From: DATDOY01 sp035293045
GTDB taxonomy: Bacteria; Actinomycetota; Acidimicrobiia; IMCC26256; JACPCJ01
Assembly (NCBI GenBank): GCA_035293045.1
Contig: DATDOY010000156.1
Coordinates: forward strand, 1 to 9,335
Direction of reading: 5' to 3'
DNA: 9,335 nt
The notes beneath the pieces are model-generated. The model saw only the letters and a program-made list of their open reading frames with translations, was not told where the DNA came from and searched no databases. Made by a program: the position numbers and the translations under genes. Positions 1 through 7,627 of this stretch are shown here, piece by piece (position 1 is the first letter of the stretch; the number at the start of each line of letters is the position of its first letter).

Positions 1-9
1 CGATATCCG

Positions 10-422
10 CTAGGCCGTGGGGGCGGACGCCGGCGCCGGCGCCGGCCCGACGGCGACGGCAAAGGCGATGGCGACGGTGTCGGTGTGGGTCAGGGCCAAG
101 TGCCACGCCGTCGTGTCCCGTCGGTCGGCCACCGCGGCCGCGCCATCGCGCAGCACCAGCGCGGGCGCTCCGCTCGGCGCCTTCACGACCTCCACGTCGC
201 GGAGGCGAAACGCACCGAGACCCACCCCGAGGGCCTTCATCGCCGCTTCCTTCGCCGCGAAGCGCGCGGCGAGGCGCTGCGTGGGGTCGCGGAAGCGACT
301 GGCATAGGCCATCTCGTCATCCGAGAAGAGGCGAGCGGTGATCCCGGGGCGTCGCTGGAGCACCTTCCGAAACCGTGGGACGTCGACGGCGTCAACTCCC
401 ACGCCAACGATCACCGGCGCGG

Positions 423-426
<4 letters not shown>
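10..426 (-). CDS. acpS: Holo-[acyl-carrier-protein] synthase (AcpS)
   Basis: Transfers the 4'-phosphopantetheine arm of coenzyme A to the conserved serine of apo-acyl carrier protein, activating it for fatty-acid synthesis in the cytoplasm. The 138-residue product shows both family signatures. An N-terminal GVDAVDVPR block (about residues 10-18) carries the Mg-binding Asp12. The motif RFAAKEAAMKALG (55-67) carries Glu60 and the CoA-contacting Lys. The region near 109-124 (HLALTHTDTVAIAFAV) matches the usual C-terminal strand. The length is slightly above the family norm (about 120-130) because of a Pro/Ala-rich tail (PAPAPASAPTA) that is probably dispensable. The start is GTG, sharing GTGA with the glmS stop. 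No Shine-Dalgarno sequence is visible, so translation is probably coupled to glmS. The stop is TAG. Only nine bases remain beyond it, so the next gene of the operon cannot be seen. Confidence 0.95.
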
Positions 427-2255
<1,829 letters not shown>

Positions 2256-2265
2256 GGCAGAAAGC

Positions 2266-3615
2266 CTACGCGGGCGACGGCGAACCGAGGGCGGCGACGA
2301 GCGCGCTGATCAAGCGCCCGGCGTGACGCTCGGCCTCGTCGTGGGTGGGTGCCTCGACCATGACCCGAACCAGCGGTTCCGTGCCCGACGGGCGCACGAG
2401 CACGCGGCCGCCGCTACCCATCTCGGCTTCGACGGCCGCGACCTCGTCCCAGAACCCCGTTGCGGCGTCGAGCCGCGCGCGATCGACGACCTCGACGTTG
2501 CGCAGGACCTGCGGAAGTTTCTGCACCATGGCCGCCATCTCGGAGAGGGGGCGTTGCGCCCGCCGCATGGCGTCGAGCAATACGAGCCCGGAGAGGATGC
2601 CGTCGCCCGTGGTGGCAAGGTCGGCGAAGATGACGTGCCCCGACTGCTCTCCGCCGAGGGCATAGTCGCCGGCGTCCATCTCTTCGAGGACGTAACGGTC
2701 GCCGACCCTCGTCTCGACCACCGCGATCCCCTCCGCGTCCATGGCCTTGCGAAACCCCAGGTTGGCCATCACCGTCGTGACCACGGCGTCGCCGCGGAGC
2801 CGATTGCGCGAGCGGAGGTCGGCGGCGGCAATGGCAAGGAAGTGATCGCCATCGAGCAGCGCGCCCTTCTCGTCGACGGCGATGAGGCGATCGGCGTCGC
2901 CGTCGAAGGCGAGTCCGGCGTGCGCGCCCGCCTTCACCACGGCTCGCTGCAACCCCTCCGGATGGGTGGATCCACACCCGGCGTTGATGTTGCGGCCGTC
3001 GGGATCGGCGCAGCGCACCTCGACATCCGCGCCGAGCCGGGTGAAAACCTGCGGCGCGACCTCGAAGGCGGCGCCGTTGGCGCAGTCGATCACCACCCGC
3101 ACGCCGTCGAGGGTGCGGCCCTCGAGGGCGCCGACGAGGTGCTCGAGGTATCCCTCACGGTCCGCGTCGGAAGGAACGAGGGAGGGCTTGGCGCCACCGG
3201 GGCTTGGAGGAAGCCCGCCCATCTCGCGCTCGATGTCCGCCTCCACCGCGTCGGCGAGCTTGCGCCCCCCGGGGGCGAAGACCTTGATGCCGTTGTCGTG
3301 GAATGGGTTGTGGCTCGCAGAAATCATCGCTGCCGGCAACCCGCGCGTCTGCGAGAGGTACGCGAGCCCGGGGGTCGGGAACACACCAACCGACTCGATC
3401 TGCCCGCCCTCGTCGGCAAGGCCGGCCGCCAAGGCGGCCTCGATCCGGGCGCCCGATTCCCGCGTGTCGCGAGCGAGCAGAAACAGCCGGTCGCACCCGA
3501 GCACCCGGGCCGTGGCGCGCCCGAGGGCGCGAACCGATTCGTCGGAAAGCTCGTCGTCCGCGTGTCCACGGATCCCGTCGGTTCCGAAGTGGAGCATGCG
3601 CGTGGTCGTCGGCAC
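2266..3615 (-). CDS. glmM: Phosphoglucosamine mutase (GlmM)
   Basis: Interconverts glucosamine-6-phosphate and glucosamine-1-phosphate, feeding GlmU and UDP-GlcNAc synthesis. Its substrate is the product of GlmS, encoded next in the operon. The 449 residues match the family length. All four alpha-D-phosphohexomutase motifs are intact: the catalytic loop ISASHNPFHDNGIK (98-111) with phospho-acceptor Ser101, the Mg-binding DGDADR (238-243), the sugar-specificity loop GGEQSGH (321-327) and the phosphate-binding RPSGTEP (408-414). The N-terminal FGTDGIRG (10-17) is also typical. The chosen GTG start has GGGAG four bases upstream (3620-3624 on the plus strand). An ATG six codons later (3595-3597) has no Shine-Dalgarno sequence but begins exactly where family similarity begins, so it remains possible. 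The gene starts 17 bases after rpsI. Activation normally needs phosphorylation of the catalytic serine, which the sequence alone cannot show. Confidence 0.97.
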   Translation of the reverse strand: MPTTTRMLHFGTDGIRGHADDELSDESVRALGRATARVLGCDRLFLLARDTRESGARIEAALAAGLADEGGQIESVGVFPTPGLAYLSQTRGLPAAMISASHNPFHDNGIKVFAPGGRKLADAVEADIEREMGGLPPSPGGAKPSLVPSDADREGYLEHLVGALEGRTLDGVRVVIDCANGAAFEVAPQVFTRLGADVEVRCADPDGRNINAGCGSTHPEGLQRAVVKAGAHAGLAFDGDADRLIAVDEKGALLDGDHFLAIAAADLRSRNRLRGDAVVTTVMANLGFRKAMDAEGIAVVETRVGDRYVLEEMDAGDYALGGEQSGHVIFADLATTGDGILSGLVLLDAMRRAQRPLSEMAAMVQKLPQVLRNVEVVDRARLDAATGFWDEVAAVEAEMGSGGRVLVRPSGTEPLVRVMVEAPTHDEAERHAGRLISALVAALGSPSPA

Positions 3616-3632
3616 CGCGCTCCCGACAGGCC

Positions 3633-4025
3633 TTACCGCTTGGAGTACTGCGGCGCCTTGCGAGCCTTCTTGAGGCCGTACTTGCGGCGCTCCTTCTCGC
3701 GGGGATCACGTGTGAGCAGGCCCGCCTTCTTGAGCGGGACGCGCTGATCCTCGTCGAGCTTGACGATCGCGCGAGCAATGCCGAGCCGCAGGGCGCCGGC
3801 CTGGCCGCTCACCCCGCCGCCCTCAACGGTGACGTCGACGTCGTAGACGTCGGCGGTCTGGCTCAGGCGAAGCGGTTCGAGCACCACCGTGCGGTGGGCC
3901 TCGGACGGGAAGTACTGCTCGAACGTGCGTCCGTTGACCGTGATGGCGCCGGTGCCGGGGCGCAGGCGGACGCGAGCCACCGACTCCTTGCGGCGTCCGG
4001 TGGTCTGGATGAGGGGCTTGGTCAC
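3633..4025 (-). CDS. rpsI: 30S ribosomal protein S9
   Basis: Small-subunit ribosomal protein whose C-terminal tail reaches the P-site tRNA. The 130-residue product is full length and very basic. It opens with TTGRRKESVARVRL (8-21), carries the S9 signature GGGVSGQAGALRLGIARAI (69-87), and ends in the Lys/Arg-rich tail ending KKARKAPQYSKR. The GTG start is well supported, with GAGGAG (4031-4036 on the plus strand) five bases upstream. The gene lies 26 bases after rplM, the near-universal L13-S9 pairing, and 17 bases before glmM. It is probably cotranscribed from the promoter upstream of rplM, since no room for a separate promoter is apparent. Confidence 0.98.
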   Translation of the reverse strand: MTKPLIQTTGRRKESVARVRLRPGTGAITVNGRTFEQYFPSEAHRTVVLEPLRLSQTADVYDVDVTVEGGGVSGQAGALRLGIARAIVKLDEDQRVPLKKAGLLTRDPREKERRKYGLKKARKAPQYSKR

Positions 4026-4051
4026 GGTGACTCCTCGATCGGTGGCAGGCG

Positions 4052-4495
4052 CTACGCGCTGCGCACCCGAAGGGCATAGGGCTGGGGCTGCTGCGCCTGG
4101 TGGGGGTGACCCGGGCCGGCGTAGACGTGCAGTTTCTTGAGCATGCGGCGCCCGAGGCGGCTCTTCGGCAGCATTCCGCGGATGGCGAGGCGCACCACGC
4201 GGTCGGGGTGGGTCGCCAACATCTCCTCGAGCGAGCGGCTCTTCATGCCGCCCGGATACCCGGAGTGGCGGAAGTAGCGCTTGTCGGTGCGCTTGGCCCC
4301 GGTGACGGCGACCTTGTCGGCGTTGACGATCACCACGTGGTCGCCACAGTCGACGTGGGGCGCCCAGATGACCTTGTGCTTCCCTCGCAGGAGGATTGCG
4401 ACCTCGGTGGCGAGGCGGCCGAGGATCTGGCCGTCGGCGTCGATGACGTGCCAGGCGCGCTCGATCTCAGATGCTTTGGGCTGGAAAGTGGGCAC
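4052..4495 (-). CDS. rplM: 50S ribosomal protein L13
   Basis: Early-assembling 23S rRNA-binding protein of the large subunit. It is recognised by ERAWHVIDADGQILGRLA near the N terminus, LLRGKHKVIWAPHVDCGDHVVIVNADK in the middle (quoted as landmarks), GMLPKSRLGRRMLKKLHVYAG towards the end, and HPHQAQQP near the C terminus. I chose the GTG at 4495, giving 147 residues that begin (M)PTFQPKASE. That matches the start of actinobacterial L13 proteins, which begin MPTYxPK. AGGA lies eight bases upstream of it. An ATG three codons earlier (4502-4504) would give 150 residues, but it overlaps that AGGA and so has no usable ribosome binding site. The frame stays open to 4609, but nothing upstream resembles L13. 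This is the first gene of the rplM-rpsI-glmM-glmS-acpS operon. Confidence 0.96.
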   Translation of the reverse strand: MPTFQPKASEIERAWHVIDADGQILGRLATEVAILLRGKHKVIWAPHVDCGDHVVIVNADKVAVTGAKRTDKRYFRHSGYPGGMKSRSLEEMLATHPDRVVRLAIRGMLPKSRLGRRMLKKLHVYAGPGHPHQAQQPQPYALRVRSA

Positions 4496-4503
4496 TGCGA
4501 TCA

Positions 4504-4507
4504 TCCT
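4504..4507 (-). promoter_or_regulatory. Ribosome binding site that decides the rplM start
   Basis: The minus-strand sequence reads AGGA eight bases before the GTG at 4495. The same bases overlap the in-frame ATG at 4502-4504, so that ATG would have no free Shine-Dalgarno sequence. Together with the N-terminal match to other L13 proteins, this favours the GTG. Confidence 0.6.
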
Positions 4508-4579
4508 GTCGGTTGAGCCTTGGCCGGGCCGTCGGCGTGGGGCGCGCCGTGGCGCCGGTGACGAGCCGGAAGGGACGTC

Positions 4580-4609
4580 AGGATACTGGGGAAGGACCGT
4601 CCCAGGCAA
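4580..4609 (-). promoter_or_regulatory. Candidate sigma-70-type promoter of the rplM operon
   Basis: On the minus strand, TTGCCT (plus-strand 4604-4609) and TATCCT (4580-4585) are separated by 18 bases. Each matches the housekeeping consensus at four of six positions. Transcription would begin near 4573 and leave a leader of about 78 bases before the rplM GTG. That leader contains a small inverted repeat, GGCGC/GCGCC at 4541-4556 with a 6-base loop. I do not recognise an L13 autoregulatory leader, but a divergent structure cannot be excluded by eye. This is the only good promoter-like pair I found in the 203-base divergent region. High GC makes chance matches uncommon but possible. Confidence 0.5.
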
Positions 4610-4690
4610 CGCCGCCGCCCGGCACCGGGGCTGGGTCTGCCTGCCGGGACGGCGACGCCGCGGAGGTCCGGCGCATCGGGGCGCACAATC

Positions 4691-4697
4691 AAGGAGG
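4691..4697 (+). promoter_or_regulatory. Strong ribosome binding site for the permuted phosphatase gene
   Basis: A perfect AAGGAGG lies at the start of the gene, but its spacing is awkward. One base separates it from the ATG at 4699 (three if only AGGA pairs), and 13 bases separate it from the in-frame GTG at 4711. It fixes the start to this neighbourhood and argues against a longer N terminus, although the frame is open upstream to 4471. The choice between ATG and GTG stays unresolved. Confidence 0.65.
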
Positions 4698-4698
4698 A

Positions 4699-6291
4699 AT
4701 GGCCGCCCACGTGGCTATCGTTCGTGCCCGCATGGCTCACCACCCGCACGATCCCGACCTGATCGCCGCCGCGACCGCCACCCTGCTCGACGTCGCCCTC
4801 GAACCGATCGTGGAAATGGTCCTCACGCACCACGACGGGGTCTACGAGGCCCGGGCGATCGACGGGTTCGTGCGGTTCGCTCGCCAGCCCACCGATCGGG
4901 GCTGGGCCTTCGAGGTCAAAGAGACCGAAGGCCGGAACCCGATCGGCGACCAGGCCGTCGACCGGTTTGCGGGCCTCGAGTCGGAACTGGCGAACCGATT
5001 TCCCCCGCGGCGCGACAACGCCTACCCCCACGCCTACGAGCAGATCTCGCAGCTCTTCGACGCCACGCATGCCCCAGACCTCTGTGTCATCCACACCGCC
5101 GCCCACAACTGGGAGGATCACGGCGGTCATCGAGGCGAGCACGGGTCACTCGCCGTCGTCCAGGCGCGGGCGCCGTTCATCGCCGCCGGCAAGGGCGTTC
5201 GGAATCTCGGCATGGTGGATCGAGCCGCCCGCCTCGTCGACGTGGCGCCCACCATCTGCACGCTGCTCGGCACCGCGCCGGTCTCGGGCCGCTCCCTCAA
5301 CGGCACCGTCCACGACGACATGCTCCTCGCCCGACAGGACGGTGAGGCGCTCGTCGACCTCCTCGATCCCCTCGAACGGCCCTCCCACGTCGTGGCCTTC
5401 CTTCTCGACGGGGCGAACCCGAACGTGCTCTACGCCATGGCGGCGCGGGGCGAGGCGCCCAACGTGGCGCGCCTCATGGAGATGGGCAGCACCCTGCGGT
5501 TCGGGGCGATGGCAGGACTCCCGACGGTCACGCTCGCGAACCACACCTCCAACCTCACCGGCGCGTATCCCGGTCACCATCAGGTCCTCCACAACGCGTG
5601 GTACGACCGCCACGGCGCTCAGCAGGTGATCACGAATTCACCGCTGCACTGGCCGACCGCAATGCAGTGGCTCGCCGACGGCACCGAGACCATCCACAGC
5701 GCCGTCCATCGCACGTGGGCGGACGCGTTCAGCGCGTCGATCAACGAACCTTGCGACGTCGCCGCCGACTACTCGACGTTCGACTTCTTCCGCCGCGGCG
5801 AGATCCCTCCCATCCCGCAATCCCCCGAGGGTCTGCCGCACGTCACCGAACGATTCGTCCGCCCCATCAAGGAGTACGGATGGGCCTCGGTGGTCGATCA
5901 CCTCGCGGTGGAGCAGGCCGTCGGGATTTGGGAGGGCCATTACCGCGACGTCACCTATCCGGCGCCTCGTTTCATGTGGGTCAACTTCACCCTGACCGAC
6001 GCCGCGTTCCACGCCGGCGGGCCCCACTCCGATGTCGGCGCGGCGGCCGTGCGCGACACCGACGCCCGCATCGGCGACATCCTCGCCGCCGTCGAACGGG
6101 CCGGCGCCTTCGACGACACGGCGTTTCTCCTCGTGGCCGACCACGGGATGGAGGAAACCGACCCCGAAGTCACGGGCGATTGGGACGTCGCGCTGCGCGA
6201 TGCGGAGATCCCGTTTCGGGACGAGGGCTACGGGTTCGTCTACCTCGGCGCCGACGTGCTCACCGGCGGGCTCGACTCGCGTTCGTACTGA
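4699..6291 (+). CDS. Alkaline-phosphatase-superfamily phosphodiesterase/pyrophosphatase-like protein, circularly permuted
   Basis: Probable metal-dependent phosphohydrolase of the nucleotide pyrophosphatase/phosphodiesterase type; the substrate is unknown. It has 530 residues from ATG 4699, or 526 from GTG 4711. Residues about 230-530 carry the first blocks of the fold: AFLLDG with metal ligand Asp237, LPTVTLANH (274-282) with presumed nucleophile Thr278, YPGHH (290-294), TDAAFHAGGPHS (433-444) with Asp434 and His438, and ADHGM (480-484) with Asp481 and His482. The chain ends about 46 residues later, without the usual final HG segment. That segment is at the front instead: residues about 17-200 contain EHGS (147-150, His148), ARAPFIAAGKGV (156-167) and VDVAPTICTLLG (180-191), normally the end of such proteins. 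No signal peptide or membrane helix is evident, so it looks cytoplasmic. It runs divergently from rplM, and ilvA follows after 6 bases. The superfamily is confident; the specific activity is not. Confidence 0.85.
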   Translation: MAAHVAIVRARMAHHPHDPDLIAAATATLLDVALEPIVEMVLTHHDGVYEARAIDGFVRFARQPTDRGWAFEVKETEGRNPIGDQAVDRFAGLESELANRFPPRRDNAYPHAYEQISQLFDATHAPDLCVIHTAAHNWEDHGGHRGEHGSLAVVQARAPFIAAGKGVRNLGMVDRAARLVDVAPTICTLLGTAPVSGRSLNGTVHDDMLLARQDGEALVDLLDPLERPSHVVAFLLDGANPNVLYAMAARGEAPNVARLMEMGSTLRFGAMAGLPTVTLANHTSNLTGAYPGHHQVLHNAWYDRHGAQQVITNSPLHWPTAMQWLADGTETIHSAVHRTWADAFSASINEPCDVAADYSTFDFFRRGEIPPIPQSPEGLPHVTERFVRPIKEYGWASVVDHLAVEQAVGIWEGHYRDVTYPAPRFMWVNFTLTDAAFHAGGPHSDVGAAAVRDTDARIGDILAAVERAGAFDDTAFLLVADHGMEETDPEVTGDWDVALRDAEIPFRDEGYGFVYLGADVLTGGLDSRSY

Positions 6292-6297
6292 CGCACC

Positions 6298-7533
6298 GTG
6301 ACCGCCGCGACCAACCCGCCGTCGCTCGTCACCCTTGCCGACATCGAGGCGGCGCGAGAGCGCTTGCAGGGGGTGATCAAGGCGACGGCGACCGAGCGCT
6401 CCGACACGTTGTCGCGAATGGCGGGAAGACCGGTGTCGATCAAACACGAGGAGCGCCAGCGCACCGGGTCGTTCAAGCTCCGCGGGGCGTACAACCGCAT
6501 CGCGGCCCTCGACCCCGGAACGCGCGAGCGCGGGGTTGTCGCCGCGAGCGCCGGAAACCACGCGCAGGGTGTGGCGCTCGCCGCAACGCTCGTCGGCGTT
6601 CCCTCGACCATCTTCATGCCCGAGACCGCCGCCTTCCCCAAGGTCGAGGCCACCCGGAGCTACGGCGCCGAGGTTCGGCTCGTGGGCACCGTGGTCGACG
6701 AGACGATGGACGCGGCGGCGGCCCACGCGGAGACGACCGGCGCCGAACTGATCCACCCCTTCGCCGACCGCGACGTCATCGCCGGTCAGGGAACGTTGGG
6801 GCTCGAGATCCTCGCCGACGCGCCCGACGTCGAGACGGTTGTGGTCCCCGTGGGCGGCGGCGGCCTCATCGCGGGCGTGGCGGCGGCAATCAAGGCCCGG
6901 CGGCCGGGCGTTCGCGTCGTCGGGGTCGAAGCGGCTGGCGCGGCAGGGATGTCGACGAGCCTCGTGGCCGGACGACCGGTCGTCCTCGACCACGTCGAAA
7001 CCATGGCGGACGGCATCGCGGTGAAGGCGGTCGCCGAATCGACGCTGGCCCATGCCCGCGCCTTCGTGGACGACATGGTGACGGTCACCGAGGAGCAGAT
7101 CTCGGGTTCACTCCTGTTGCTCCTTGAACGGCTCAAGACGGTGGTCGAACCCGCGGGCGCCGCCGCCCTCGCGGCCGTGCTGGCCGGGAAGGCCGGCGGC
7201 GGTCCCGGGGCACCCGTGGCCGTCGTGCTGAGCGGAGGCAACATCGACCCGCTGGTTCTCGTGCGGGTCGTGCAGCATGGCCTCGCCGCGTCCGGTCGCT
7301 ACCTGTTGCTGAGGGTGCCGCTCCCGGATCGTCCGGGCGAGCTCGCCCGCCTGCTCGACCACGTGGCAGCGATCGGCCTCAACGTCATCGACGTCGAGCA
7401 CCACCGTGAGGGGGGTGACCTCTCCCTCAACGAGGTTGAGGTCCGCCTCACCCTCGAAACCCGTGACCCCGACCACCGGGCGGCGGTGGTGACCAAGCTG
7501 CGAGAGCGCGGGTACCGGGCCGAACAGCTCTAA
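6298..7533 (+). CDS. ilvA: Threonine ammonia-lyase (threonine dehydratase) with C-terminal ACT domain
   Basis: PLP enzyme that deaminates L-threonine to 2-oxobutanoate, the entry to isoleucine synthesis; many relatives also act on serine. The 411 residues fit the medium-length form with one ACT domain. The PLP-binding Lys60 lies in RTGSFKLRGAYNR (55-67). The substrate loop SAGNHAQG (84-91), the cofactor-phosphate loop GGGGLIAG (186-193) and SGGN (312-315) are all present. Residues about 336-411 form an ACT-type regulatory domain (LLLRVPLPDRPGELARLL at its start), implying allosteric control by an amino acid, although the effector cannot be read from the sequence. The GTG start lies 6 bases after the phosphatase stop. 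No Shine-Dalgarno sequence is visible, so translation is likely coupled. The stop is TAA. The gene could be a catabolic tdcB-type enzyme instead of the biosynthetic one, because no other ilv gene is in view. Confidence 0.93.
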   Translation: MTAATNPPSLVTLADIEAARERLQGVIKATATERSDTLSRMAGRPVSIKHEERQRTGSFKLRGAYNRIAALDPGTRERGVVAASAGNHAQGVALAATLVGVPSTIFMPETAAFPKVEATRSYGAEVRLVGTVVDETMDAAAAHAETTGAELIHPFADRDVIAGQGTLGLEILADAPDVETVVVPVGGGGLIAGVAAAIKARRPGVRVVGVEAAGAAGMSTSLVAGRPVVLDHVETMADGIAVKAVAESTLAHARAFVDDMVTVTEEQISGSLLLLLERLKTVVEPAGAAALAAVLAGKAGGGPGAPVAVVLSGGNIDPLVLVRVVQHGLAASGRYLLLRVPLPDRPGELARLLDHVAAIGLNVIDVEHHREGGDLSLNEVEVRLTLETRDPDHRAAVVTKLRERGYRAEQL

Positions 7534-7559
7534 CCCGCCCGAACGCCCCGCATTCCTAT

Positions 7560-7601
7560 CGACCCTCCGTTGGCCGACCCTCCGTTGGCCGACCCTCCGT
7601 T
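7560..7601 (+). repeat. 15-base direct tandem repeat, 2.8 copies
   Basis: The unit CGACCCTCCGTTGGC occurs twice exactly (7560-7574, 7575-7589), followed by its first 12 bases (7590-7601). It lies in the 94-base gap between the convergent ends of ilvA and the ferritin-VIT gene. Each junction contains GTTGGCCGAC, palindromic apart from one G-T type mismatch. The unit length is a multiple of three. On the minus strand, in a frame different from the transporter gene, it would read Asn-Gly-Gly-Ser-Ala repeats. I see no stem-loop with a U tract, so the gap shows no clear intrinsic terminator for either gene. Confidence 0.9.
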
Positions 7602-7627
7602 TCTTCCCGTCCGATTCGCGCGTGCTC

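Noticed and set aside
2256..2265. glmS ribozyme or riboswitch upstream of glmS
   Set aside because: Only ten bases separate glmM and glmS, so there is no room for the ribozyme, and it is a Gram-positive low-GC feature.
4496..4609. Longer L13 start upstream of 4495
   Set aside because: The frame is open to 4609, but the added residues are Pro/Arg-rich, match nothing in L13, and would overlap the candidate promoter.
4684..4689. CACAAT as a -10 element for the phosphatase gene
   Set aside because: Four of six positions match, but there is no -35 at a suitable distance, and the start would fall inside the ribosome binding site.
5598..7127. A long Arg-rich plus-strand frame, and a 471-codon minus-strand frame at 5638-7053
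   Set aside because: Both span the junction of the phosphatase and ilvA genes out of frame. Their extreme Arg/Gly or His/Arg/Gly composition is typical of out-of-frame GC-rich coding DNA.
7534..7627. Intrinsic terminator between the convergent genes
   Set aside because: The repeats are direct, not inverted. The only palindromes are GGCC-centred and lack a loop or U tract.
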